The notes beneath the pieces were generated by a model. That model ran no database searches. It was not told where the DNA came from and was given only the letters and a program-made list of their open reading frames with translations. 64,000 nucleotides of DNA from Ruminococcus sp. (GTDB lineage: Bacteria > Bacillota_A > Clostridia > Oscillospirales > Ruminococcaceae), in NCBI RefSeq assembly GCF_016283395.1, contig NZ_JAEEMU010000032.1, forward strand, positions 248,001-312,000, read 5' to 3'. Position numbers and translations under genes: made by a program. Position 1 is the first letter of the stretch. Every line of letters begins with the position of its first letter. Positions 50,605-58,479 of this stretch are shown in pieces.

Positions 50605-52317
50605 ATGGAACATTATTATACAAATGAAATTAATACATTAGTATTGGTATCTCTTCTCAAAGCGCATAATATAAAAAGGATAATAGCCTCACCTGGAACA
50701 ACAAATATATCATTTGTTGCCTCTATTCAATCCGATCCATATTTTGAGGTATATTCGGCGGTTGATGAACGTGCCGCAGCATTTATGGCGTGTGGACTGG
50801 CTGAAGAGACAGGCGAACCGGTAATTATTACTTGCACTGGTGCAACTGCATCAAGAAATTACATTCCCGGTTTAACAGAGGCATATTACAGACATTTACC
50901 TGTTCTTGCCGTGACGGCTTCTCAGCATTTTGGACGTGTCGGTAACTATGTCGCTCAGATGATTGACAGAAGCATACAATTTCCTGATATGATAAAAAAA
51001 TCCTTTGCTATGCCAACAGTTTACTGTGCTGAGGATAAGGAATGGTGTATCACCAATACCAATGAAGCACTTCTTGAATTGACACATGGTGTACCTGGAC
51101 CTATACATATCAATTTACAGACAACGTATTCAAATGATTTCAGTGTTAAGGTTTTACCTGAGTATCGTGTGATACGCAGGGTAATAAATAACAGTTTTCC
51201 CTCGTTGCCGATTGGAAAAATAGGTGTATTTGTTGGAGCTCATTCTGTGTTTACAGAAGATGAAACAGCTGCGATAGATACATTCTGCGCTAATAATAAT
51301 GCAATTGTTATCTGTGATCAGATTAGCAATTATAGAGGTAAATATCGTTTTCTTGCTAATCTGGTCAATAGTCAGGAATTAGACTGTGGTACGAAGAATT
51401 ATGACTTGATTATATATATCGGTTCGGTTCATGGCGCATACATAACTTACAAAGGCAAACAATCCTGGCGCGTTAATCCTGATGGAGTAATACGCGATCC
51501 AAACAGAAATCTGACGTGTGTTTTTGAAATGGAAGAGTTAGACTTTTTCAGACATTATGCCGGTACAAATAAAAGGAATACTATACTTGATATCTGTCAT
51601 CAGACTAAAAAATCTGTAATGGATAATATTCCGAAGCTTCCGTTTTCAAATATGTGGATCGCAAAAGAAACAGCATCATTGATCCCTGAAAACTCTATTC
51701 TTCACATTGCTATACTTAATTCATTACGTGTTTGGAACTATTTTGAAACGCCAGCAAGTGTATCATGCTATTCAAATCCTGGTGGATATGGTATAGATGG
51801 CTGTCTGTCTTCATTTATCGGTTCTGCGCTTGCCCATACTGATATACAGCATTTTATCATTATCGGAGATTTGTCATTTTTCTATGATCTTAATGTTTTA
51901 TTAGGAAAGCTGCCAGATAATATCCATATAATGCTTATTAATAACGGTGTTGGCACCGAATTTAAGAATTATAGTCATCGTGCTGCGCAGTTTGGTGATG
52001 AAGCAGACGCTTTTATTGCTGCAAAAGGACATAATGGATTCCGTAACAAAGAGCTGATGAAGAATATCTGCAAGAATATTGGTATCTCTTATCTGTCGGC
52101 AGTAAGCAAGGAGGAATATCTGAAAAAGCGTGATAACTGGCTTAATAGCTCTAAATCAGTTGTTCTTGAGGTATTCGTTAATGATGTTGATGAGAGCAAT
52201 GCTCTTAAATTGATGAATAGTATCCTGATCGATACATCCTTGAAAAAGAAACTGAAGAAAAGTGTTGTAGTACGAGGTGCACTTAAGATTAAAAGAATCA
52301 TTAAGAAGATAGTATGA
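50605..52317 (+). CDS. MenD-like ThDP-dependent enzyme in polysaccharide cluster
   Basis: A 570-aa protein. The N-terminal PYR domain has IIASPGTTNISF and VDERAAAFMACGLA, where Glu55 is the ThDP-activating Glu. EPVIITCTGATASRNYIPGLTEAYYRHLPVL is as in MenD. A central domain (about 190-330) follows. The C-terminal PP domain has GDLSFFYDLN at 421-430, the ThDP/Mg-binding motif (GD...DLN, as in MenD). Menaquinone synthesis is unlikely because no other men gene is nearby. By context it may form a C-C bond or decarboxylate a 2-oxo acid to make an unusual sugar or side group. Precedent for ThDP enzymes acting on nucleotide sugars is YerE. Paired with a degenerate paralogue downstream. Confidence 0.82.
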   Translation: MEHYYTNEINTLVLVSLLKAHNIKRIIASPGTTNISFVASIQSDPYFEVYSAVDERAAAFMACGLAEETGEPVIITCTGATASRNYIPGLTEAYYRHLPVLAVTASQHFGRVGNYVAQMIDRSIQFPDMIKKSFAMPTVYCAEDKEWCITNTNEALLELTHGVPGPIHINLQTTYSNDFSVKVLPEYRVIRRVINNSFPSLPIGKIGVFVGAHSVFTEDETAAIDTFCANNNAIVICDQISNYRGKYRFLANLVNSQELDCGTKNYDLIIYIGSVHGAYITYKGKQSWRVNPDGVIRDPNRNLTCVFEMEELDFFRHYAGTNKRNTILDICHQTKKSVMDNIPKLPFSNMWIAKETASLIPENSILHIAILNSLRVWNYFETPASVSCYSNPGGYGIDGCLSSFIGSALAHTDIQHFIIIGDLSFFYDLNVLLGKLPDNIHIMLINNGVGTEFKNYSHRAAQFGDEADAFIAAKGHNGFRNKELMKNICKNIGISYLSAVSKEEYLKKRDNWLNSSKSVVLEVFVNDVDESNALKLMNSILIDTSLKKKLKKSVVVRGALKIKRIIKKIV

Positions 52318-52330
52318 GTAGGAGAAACTT

Positions 52331-53194
52331 ATGGACTTAATTCAATCTTTGAAACAGTATCAGGCAAAGTATGTTGTATATCCGACAGAAATTGAAGATA
52401 TGAGTTTAATACAAAGCCTTAAAGCTCAGGCTTTTGAATGCTTTTCTTCTATCGACTCCCGATCTACTATTTACATGGCAACAGGTATTGCTGCACAAAA
52501 CGGGAAATTAGTCGTTTGTATAGTTAATTCTTCAAATGCCTCAAGAAGTGTTTTCTCTGGAATGACTGAAGCATATTACCGTAAACTGCCGATTGTTCTG
52601 ATTACAATCGGTACCGAACTTGATTATTCAACAGAATTAGGCGATGTTACCTGCAGTCATTATGTTGTATCAGAAACAGATGATCTCACTGAAATTCTGA
52701 ATAATGAATTCCCGATTCATATTGAATTACAGAAAAACAGCTTTGAATTATGTAAAACAGAGTGTGCTGATTTACAGCAAACTCTTAGTAAGATCCTTGA
52801 TGAAGAGGCATATCTGCTGACAGGATCAGATATTGAGAGAATCGAAGCAGAGTATAAATGTAAGACGATCAACAGCGGAATGACAAATTGCAGAGAGGGC
52901 GCTCTTGCCAACGTACTCGGAGCATCACTTGCAAAGATTAGGAAACGATATATCGGTCTTGTATCAGAAAAAGAATTCATTCATGATATTAATACTCTTG
53001 GTAACATAAATACTAATGACAGACTGCTTTTTATTGTTGTGATGGACAGATTCAATAAGGTAATTGAGGACTATGCTTGTTCTCTTGGTTTTGAAACACA
53101 GATCGTTAAACGTGGAAACGAAAACAATGAAGTATTGAAAGAAGCTGTCAATAGCACGAAAAAATCAGTTGTTCTATATATAAGGGAGAAATAA
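52331..53194 (+). CDS. Shortened, apparently inactive MenD-like ThDP paralogue
   Basis: A 287-aa protein, half the length of its neighbour. Residues 39-94 align without gaps to residues 50-106 of the upstream protein (22 of 56 identical by eye), including TEAYYRKLP. The ThDP-activating Glu is Ser43 here (IDSRS against VDERA), and the GD of the cofactor motif is replaced (SEKEFIHDIN against GDLSFFYDLN). The central domain is missing. It keeps a PYR-like and a PP-like half, so it probably folds and pairs with the active enzyme as a regulatory or structural subunit. It is 13 bases downstream, and its stop overlaps the next start (TAATG). Confidence 0.75.
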   Translation: MDLIQSLKQYQAKYVVYPTEIEDMSLIQSLKAQAFECFSSIDSRSTIYMATGIAAQNGKLVVCIVNSSNASRSVFSGMTEAYYRKLPIVLITIGTELDYSTELGDVTCSHYVVSETDDLTEILNNEFPIHIELQKNSFELCKTECADLQQTLSKILDEEAYLLTGSDIERIEAEYKCKTINSGMTNCREGALANVLGASLAKIRKRYIGLVSEKEFIHDINTLGNINTNDRLLFIVVMDRFNKVIEDYACSLGFETQIVKRGNENNEVLKEAVNSTKKSVVLYIREK

Positions 53195-54255
53195 TGGAAT
53201 TATTGTTATTGGGTGGAACCGGTGCAATGGGCGTTCCACTTGTAAATATTTTATCCGAACGCAAGGATGTGACCGTATATGTTACATCAAGATCTGAGAA
53301 AGAAAGCAAAGGCAATGTCAATTACATAAAAGGAAATGCAAAGGATTACAGTTTTTTTGAATCTCTGCTTAACAAGCACTATGATGCTATTATTGATTTC
53401 CTTGTTTATGCTACTGATGAGTTCAAGAAGAGACTTTCCCTCGTTCTTGAACACACTGATCAGTATTTCTTCTTTAGTTCTGCAAGATGTTACGCTGATA
53501 ACAAGGGGCTGATTACTGAGGATTCACCGAGACTTGTTGATGTCTGCAAAGATGAAGAGTACTTGGCAACAGATGAATATGGTTTGGCAAAGGGGAAAGA
53601 AGAAAATATTCTTCGTTCTGGTAATTCTAAAAATTGGACTATTATTAGACCGTATATTACTTACAATTCTTATCGTATACAGCTTGGCGTATACGAAAAA
53701 GAAAACTGGCTGAAAAGAGCACTTGAAGGACAGACTGTTGTATTCCCTTCAGATATCGCAGACAGTTTGACATCGTTGACTTATGGACCGGATGTTGCTA
53801 AAGTAATATCATTGTTGATAGGAAATCAAAAGGCATATGGAAAAACATTTCACATTACAACGGGTGAGACGCATACATGGCGAGAAATATGCGAGTTCTA
53901 TATTTCTGAAATTGAAAAGATCACAGGAAAAAAGATAAAAGTGATATACCCAGAGAATTCGGAAGGCCTTCAAAAGGTTTGGAATCCATGGCAGATAAAA
54001 TATGATCGCTTATTTGACCGAGCATTTGACAATTCTAAAATTGAAAGCGTGATCGGTGATTTTGAATTCAAATCAACCTTTGAAGGACTAAGTGAATGTT
54101 TGAATCAATTCTTAAAAGCACCGAAGTGGTTAAATATGAATTGGAAATATGAAGCGTGGTGTGATAAGCAAAGCGGAGAATTCACCCCATTGAGCTCTAT
54201 ATCAGGGAATAGAACAAAACTCACATATTTAAAACATCGTATATTGGGAAAATGA
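53194..54255 (+). CDS. Extended short-chain dehydrogenase / NAD-dependent epimerase
   Basis: A 353-aa Rossmann protein starting MELLLLGGTGAMGVPLVNIL (the glycine-rich NAD(P) motif). FFFSSARCY supplies the catalytic Ser region and YGLAKGKEE the Tyr-xxx-Lys pair. The C-terminal half contains a substrate-binding region rich in Trp and Tyr. It resembles sugar-nucleotide epimerase/reductases, including mRNA-binding-type SDRs. With the ThDP pair upstream it could reduce a keto group formed by that enzyme. Coupled by TAATG to the ThDP-like gene. Confidence 0.85.
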   Translation: MELLLLGGTGAMGVPLVNILSERKDVTVYVTSRSEKESKGNVNYIKGNAKDYSFFESLLNKHYDAIIDFLVYATDEFKKRLSLVLEHTDQYFFFSSARCYADNKGLITEDSPRLVDVCKDEEYLATDEYGLAKGKEENILRSGNSKNWTIIRPYITYNSYRIQLGVYEKENWLKRALEGQTVVFPSDIADSLTSLTYGPDVAKVISLLIGNQKAYGKTFHITTGETHTWREICEFYISEIEKITGKKIKVIYPENSEGLQKVWNPWQIKYDRLFDRAFDNSKIESVIGDFEFKSTFEGLSECLNQFLKAPKWLNMNWKYEAWCDKQSGEFTPLSSISGNRTKLTYLKHRILGK

Positions 54256-54405
54256 ACGTTTTTTTATCTGCACAGTATTATATAATATTAATGTTTTAGC
54301 GTAGATGTACGTTTTAATGTCAGTACTAATGTAAAATACTAACTAAACAAATATTGAAACTTTATAAAGAAATGAGATTATAAGCACATGTAAGGAGATT
54401 ATATT

Positions 54406-55317
54406 ATGAAAAAAATTTTAGTAATCCTCGCAGCGGGAATAGGCTCTCGATATGGCGGAGGAGTAAAACAGCTTGAAGCAGTTGATAACAACGAGCATCT
54501 TATAATTGATTATTCAATTCATGATGCAATTTCAGCGGGCTTCAATAAGATTGTTTTTATAATAAGACATGATATTGAGACAGAATTCCGTGAGAGAATT
54601 GGTGAGAGAATTGAAAAGATTGTCAAACCTCTTGGAGTGGAAATAGCATATGCTTTTCAAGAAACATCAAATTTACCGGATATTTCTGAAGAATTAGCTG
54701 ATACTATTTCATCGCGTTCTAAACCTTGGGGAACAGGTCATGCTGTACTGTGTGCTGCTGAAGCTATAGATGCACCATTTGCTGTTATTAATGCAGATGA
54801 CTATTATGGAATAGAAGGTTTTAAAAAAGCATCAGAGTATCTTGAAAATAATCAATACGCTTTAGTAGGATATGTATTGAAAAACACACTTTCTGATAAT
54901 GGTGGAGTTACAAGAGGCGTATGTACTGTTTCTGATGGTAAGCTTGTAGCTATTAACGAAACAAAGAATATTGTAAAAACTGTAAATGGAGCAGAAGCTG
55001 ACGGAAAGAAATTAGATTTGAATTCGCTTGTTTCCATGAACTTCTGGTGTTATCCACAGTTGTTTACAGATGTACTTAAAGAGGGGTTCCCGCATTTTCT
55101 TGAGGACCTTAAAGATCCTATGAAGGACGAATACCTTCTTCCAATTATAGCTGATAAAATGCTGAGAGAAGGTGTGGAGTACAGTGTGCTTCCAACTACA
55201 TCACAGTGGTTTGGCGTTACATATAAAGAGGATAAACCGAGTGTGATGGAAAGTTTAAGGCAATTATGCAATGCTGGAGTGTATAGGGAAGACTTATATT
55301 CTGATTTGGTTATATAA
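54406..55317 (+). CDS. Sugar-phosphate nucleotidyltransferase (NTP transferase family)
   Basis: A 303-aa protein beginning MKKILVILAAGIGSRYGGGVKQLEAV, the activating signature with the Lys that holds the NTP phosphates. WGTGHAVLCAA and FAVINADDYYG (metal-binding Asp) follow. It is smaller than GlmU/RmlA-type enzymes with additional domains and should activate a sugar or polyol phosphate. It has its own AAGGAG site and a 150-base gap from the SDR gene. Probably supplies the nucleotide-activated form of the unusual unit made by the neighbouring genes. Confidence 0.87.
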   Translation: MKKILVILAAGIGSRYGGGVKQLEAVDNNEHLIIDYSIHDAISAGFNKIVFIIRHDIETEFRERIGERIEKIVKPLGVEIAYAFQETSNLPDISEELADTISSRSKPWGTGHAVLCAAEAIDAPFAVINADDYYGIEGFKKASEYLENNQYALVGYVLKNTLSDNGGVTRGVCTVSDGKLVAINETKNIVKTVNGAEADGKKLDLNSLVSMNFWCYPQLFTDVLKEGFPHFLEDLKDPMKDEYLLPIIADKMLREGVEYSVLPTTSQWFGVTYKEDKPSVMESLRQLCNAGVYREDLYSDLVI

Positions 55318-55366
55318 TGAAATATTCTATAGTAATTAAAGATTTAAAACACGAAATATGTGTTTA

Positions 55367-55430
55367 AATGGCAGTGCCGCAGAGAGTTTTGAGAATATCA
55401 TACTCAGGATTCTCTGCACTGTCGACAAAA
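55367..55430. other. Hairpin after nucleotidyltransferase gene
   Basis: CAGT...GCAGAGA pairs with TCTCTGC-ACTG, with an inner TTGAG/CTCAG arm. On the minus strand the same bases encode a protein-like stretch ending DILKTLCGTAI before a stop at 55364, so this may be a gene remnant instead of a terminator. There is no T-run on either side. Confidence 0.35.
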
Positions 55431-55547
55431 AACATATATCCATGAATGTTTTTCTTTGATTTAGGTGCTTGTTCCTTTTTATAAGATGACAAACGAGTAA
55501 CTGAATTAGGGAAAAACCGTAAATATATAGAATGGAGGACGATGAAG

Positions 55548-55742
55548 ATGGCAAGAACCAAAAAAGAAAACCCGAGCGAAGTACGAACCTCTGTAATTCG
55601 TCTTCGAGTGAATGAGGAAGAAGAAAAGAAGTTCAAAGAGAAGGCAGCTGAAGCCGGATGTAGGACGATAAGTCAGTACATCAGGTTAAGGTGTTTAGAT
55701 GACAATTCTTTTGAGAACGCTTACCAACAGGGTACAAAATGA
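55548..55742 (+). CDS. Small ribbon-helix-helix protein (MobC-like)
   Basis: A 64-aa protein from the ATG at 55548 (GGAGG nine bases upstream; an ATG six bases earlier is only three bases from it). The segment SVIRLRVNEEEEKKFKEKAAEAGCRTISQYIRLRCL is a ribbon-helix-helix of the type seen in MobC plasmid mobilization proteins. No relaxase adjoins, so it is a stand-alone regulator or a remnant of a mobile element. Confidence 0.65.
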   Translation: MARTKKENPSEVRTSVIRLRVNEEEEKKFKEKAAEAGCRTISQYIRLRCLDDNSFENAYQQGTK

Positions 55743-55785
55743 AAAATTCCCAGGATGAAATGTGAATTCATTCTGGGAATTTTGT
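55743..55785 (+). terminator. Strong terminator after RHH gene
   Basis: AAAATTCCCAGGATGAA (55743-55759) pairs with TTCATTCTGGGAATTTT (55767-55783), with one G-T pair, then GTGTTTG. Confidence 0.85.
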
Positions 55786-55861
55786 GTTTGGGATATGCTT
55801 TAGTGATTAAAACTGTAACAGTTCAGCTTGCGAGAACAAACGGTTCAAGTTAAAAACTAAT

Positions 55862-56425
55862 TCAAACACTTTCACGGATATCCTTCTCACATTCCTGCAG
55901 TATCTGTTCTTCGTCAGCGCCGTCAATATCCAATCCTAAAACCTTGAACATAATACAATCTTTGATACCGTAGAAGTTTTCTGCCAGCGCACGAATGTAT
56001 CCAAATCCATATTCTTCAGGGAAGAACATACCTCCGGCTGTGGTTACATAATAAAGCTTTTTTGCTTTGCATAGTCCAACAGGATAGCCTTTTTCTGTAT
56101 ATTTGAAAGTGATACCTGATACGTTTATCTGTTCAAAATACTGCTTCAACATTGCAGGGAAAGACAGATCCCAGTACGGTGCAGCTATCACAATAATATC
56201 TGCTGCTGCGAACTGTCTGGCAAAATCAAACATCGGGTTAGTATAGTCGCCTTCTGACAGGAGCATATCACGTGTCTGTATATATGAATAATCTACAGGC
56301 TGAAAAGAAATATCTGACAGAACAAGTTCAGTGAACGGTTTGTTTATGTTTTGGAGTAATACATTGGCCAGTCTTAGTGTCCTGGAATGACTGGCTCGTA
56401 CACAGGCGTTTATAAAAAGAATCAT
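55862..56425 (-). CDS. Flavodoxin-fold NAD(P)H oxidoreductase
   Basis: A 187-aa protein starting MILFINACVRASHSRTLRLAN, the FMN phosphate-binding start of the Flavodoxin_2/azoreductase family. IIVIAAPYWDLSFPAMLKQYFEQI and YYVTTAGGMF are the typical flavin- and partner-contact segments. It should reduce quinones or azo compounds with NAD(P)H. It stands alone, reads leftward, and has a GGGG-containing ribosome site. No link to the neighbouring surface genes is visible. Confidence 0.85.
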   Translation of the reverse strand: MILFINACVRASHSRTLRLANVLLQNINKPFTELVLSDISFQPVDYSYIQTRDMLLSEGDYTNPMFDFARQFAAADIIVIAAPYWDLSFPAMLKQYFEQINVSGITFKYTEKGYPVGLCKAKKLYYVTTAGGMFFPEEYGFGYIRALAENFYGIKDCIMFKVLGLDIDGADEEQILQECEKDIRESV

Positions 56426-56630
56426 ATTTCTGTTCCCCTAAAAAATAAATGTGTGTAAAAAAGTCAGGTTTATTCATCTTCGGATAATGCGTTTTTATAT
56501 TCTTATTATAGCACAAGAGGGAGAGTTTTACAAGCAATAGAATATACGAAGTTTAACTCCATTCTATTCATTTAGTGACGATTATATAATGATAGGACCA
56601 TTGTCTAAAGCTGATAGAGTGAGATAACAA

Positions 56631-56651
56631 AATGTCATTTTAAATGACATT
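56631..56651. promoter_or_regulatory. Palindrome upstream of ugd promoter, candidate operator
   Basis: AATGTCATTT (56631-56640), T, AAATGACATT (56642-56651): perfect 10-bp arms. The half-site AATGTCA recurs at 56761-56783. Confidence 0.65.
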
Positions 56652-56708
56652 AAAGAGCGCCGAAGTATTGCCATATTCAACAAACTGCAGTTATTTACAA
56701 CAAATCTC

Positions 56709-56737
56709 TTGACATTTAGAATTTCCTAATATATAAT
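56709..56737 (+). promoter_or_regulatory. Promoter of HTH-UDP-glucose dehydrogenase gene
   Basis: TTGACA (56709-56714), 17-base spacer, TATAAT (56732-56737): consensus at both boxes. Confidence 0.8.
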
Positions 56738-56760
56738 ATACTTATTATATTTCAAAATGC

Positions 56761-56783
56761 CAATGTCACAATTAGTGACATTG
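56761..56783. promoter_or_regulatory. Palindrome in ugd leader, candidate operator
   Basis: CAATGTCAC (56761-56769), AATTA, GTGACATTG (56775-56783): perfect 9-bp arms, placed between the expected transcription start and the ribosome site GGGAGG. It shares its half-site with the palindrome at 56631. Confidence 0.7.
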
Positions 56784-56801
56784 AATATCGGGAGGTTTAA
56801 T

Positions 56802-58292
56802 ATGAAGCATTTATCTCTTAAACTCTTGGCGGAGACAGTTAACAGTAAAAGAAAGGCATTAGGTCTTTCACAGACTGCACTTTCTGAAAAAACAGGTATT
56901 AGCCGTACAATGTTTACCAGACTGGAGCAGGAGAATTTCAGTCCATCAGTTGATCAGCTGCTGTGTCTTTCAGAGGTACTTGATTTCGATTACAGAGACC
57001 TCTTTGAAGATGATACTGTTGAGGTAAAGCCTGTGGAGCGCAAGAAGCTCGCAGTTGCAGGAACAGGATATGTAGGACTTTCTCTTGCAGTTCTTCTTTC
57101 ACAGCATAATGATGTTACTGCTGTTGATATCATTCCTGAGAAGGTTGAGAAGTTGAATAACTGGATATCTCCTATACAGGACGACTTCATTGAGCAGTAC
57201 CTTGCTGAACATGAAGAGCGTAAGCTTTCTCTTAAGGCTACAACAGACGGCGAAAGTGCATATAAGGACGCAGACTTTATTATCGTTGCTGCTCCTACAA
57301 ACTATGATCCTAAGACAAACTATTTTGATTGTTCTGCTGTTGAGGCTGTTCTGGAGCTGATCAAGAAGGTTACAGGCAAAAAGAAGAAAAAGCCGACCGT
57401 AGTTATCAAGTCAACTATTCCTGTAGGCTATACAGCACAGGTTCGTGAGAAGGTTGGCATGGATAATATCATTTTCAGTCCTGAGTTCCTACGTGAATCA
57501 AAGGCTCTTTATGATAATCTCTATCCTTCTCGTATCATAGTTGGTGCGGATGATAAGAATATGGCAGAAGCAGAAGTGTTCGCAAATCTTCTTCAGCAGG
57601 GTGCTATCAAGACAAACATATCTGTTCTCTTCATGGCTACAACTGAAGCTGAAGCAGTAAAGCTTTTCGCTAATACATATCTCGCACTGCGTGTAAGCTA
57701 TTTTAATGAGCTTGATACATATGCAGAAGTTAAGGGACTTAAAACACAAAATATCATCAAAGGCATCTGTCTTGATCCTCGTGTAGGTGACTACTATAAC
57801 AACCCATCGTTTGGTTACGGTGGTTACTGCCTGCCAAAGGACACAAAGCAGCTTCTTGCAAACTATCAGAATGTACCGCAGAACATGATGTCTGCAATCG
57901 TTGAGTCCAACAGAACCAGAAAGGACTTCATTGCAGATCGTGTATTACAGATGGCAGAATATTACAGTTACGGAAGCGATAATGAATATGACAGTAGCAA
58001 GGAAAAGAATGTTATAGTTGGCGTATATCGTTTGACAATGAAATCAAATTCCGACAACTTCCGACAGAGTTCTATTCAGGGCGTTATGAAGCGTATCAAA
58101 GCTAAGGGTGCAAATGTTATCATCTATGAGCCAACGCTTGAAAATGGCAGCACATTCTTTGGTTCAACAGTAGTTAATGATCTGAAGAAATTCAAGAAGA
58201 AATGTGGCTGCATCATTGCAAACAGATATGACAGTGTTCTCGATGATGTTGAAGAAAAGGTTTATACAAGAGATCTGTTCAGAAGAGACTAA
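56802..58292 (+). CDS. ugd: XRE-HTH fused to UDP-glucose/UDP-hexose 6-dehydrogenase
   Basis: A 496-aa protein; GGGAGG precedes the ATG at 56802. Residues about 5-65 are an XRE-type HTH ([41 protein letters not shown] in two parts). From about 80 the dehydrogenase begins: [18 protein letters not shown] (NAD-binding), [27 protein letters not shown], and the catalytic Cys343 in [14 protein letters not shown]. The C-terminal UDP-binding part is complete. The reaction is UDP-glucose to UDP-glucuronate with two NAD, giving an acidic sugar for surface polymer. An HTH on this enzyme is unusual. With two palindromes around its own promoter it probably regulates itself. Confidence 0.9.
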   Translation: MKHLSLKLLAETVNSKRKALGLSQTALSEKTGISRTMFTRLEQENFSPSVDQLLCLSEVLDFDYRDLFEDDTVEVKPVERKKLAVAGTGYVGLSLAVLLSQHNDVTAVDIIPEKVEKLNNWISPIQDDFIEQYLAEHEERKLSLKATTDGESAYKDADFIIVAAPTNYDPKTNYFDCSAVEAVLELIKKVTGKKKKKPTVVIKSTIPVGYTAQVREKVGMDNIIFSPEFLRESKALYDNLYPSRIIVGADDKNMAEAEVFANLLQQGAIKTNISVLFMATTEAEAVKLFANTYLALRVSYFNELDTYAEVKGLKTQNIIKGICLDPRVGDYYNNPSFGYGGYCLPKDTKQLLANYQNVPQNMMSAIVESNRTRKDFIADRVLQMAEYYSYGSDNEYDSSKEKNVIVGVYRLTMKSNSDNFRQSSIQGVMKRIKAKGANVIIYEPTLENGSTFFGSTVVNDLKKFKKKCGCIIANRYDSVLDDVEEKVYTRDLFRRD

Positions 58293-58307
58293 TAAGAATA
58301 AACATAT

Positions 58308-58373
58308 TGCCCACATACTGTGTTTTTCAAATGGCATGGATAATCTGCCGGCGGAGCACATAGTATGTGGGCA
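58308..58373 (+). other. Long imperfect hairpin between ugd and scaffold gene
   Basis: TGCCCACATACT (58308-58319) pairs exactly with AGTATGTGGGCA (58362-58373) and the stem extends four more pairs. An inner GGCA/TGCC arm lies in the loop. It has no T-run, so it is a structured 3' region rather than a classic terminator. Confidence 0.5.
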
Positions 58374-58425
58374 TCATATTGCAAATCGCGTAATATGAAA
58401 AACGGATTTCCCGAATAAAAAATGA

Positions 58426-58460
58426 GAGCACTACCATGTGAAGTAGTGCTCCCTTTTTTA
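58426..58460. terminator. Terminator between ugd and dockerin protein genes
   Basis: GAGCACTAC (58426-58434), CATGTGAA, GTAGTGCTC (58443-58451), then CCTTTTTT on the plus strand; the minus strand downstream is also AT-rich, so it may serve both convergent genes. Confidence 0.85.
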
Positions 58461-58479
58461 CGAAGAGATCATTCAGTTA

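Noticed and set aside
50605..52317. True menaquinone enzyme MenD
   Set aside because: No other menaquinone genes are nearby and the gene sits within a polysaccharide cluster next to a paralogue, SDR and nucleotidyltransferase.
55364..55636. 90-codon minus-strand frame as an intact gene
   Set aside because: Its first half is antisense to the RHH gene and no ribosome site precedes it; only the last part looks protein-like, so I kept it as a possible remnant.
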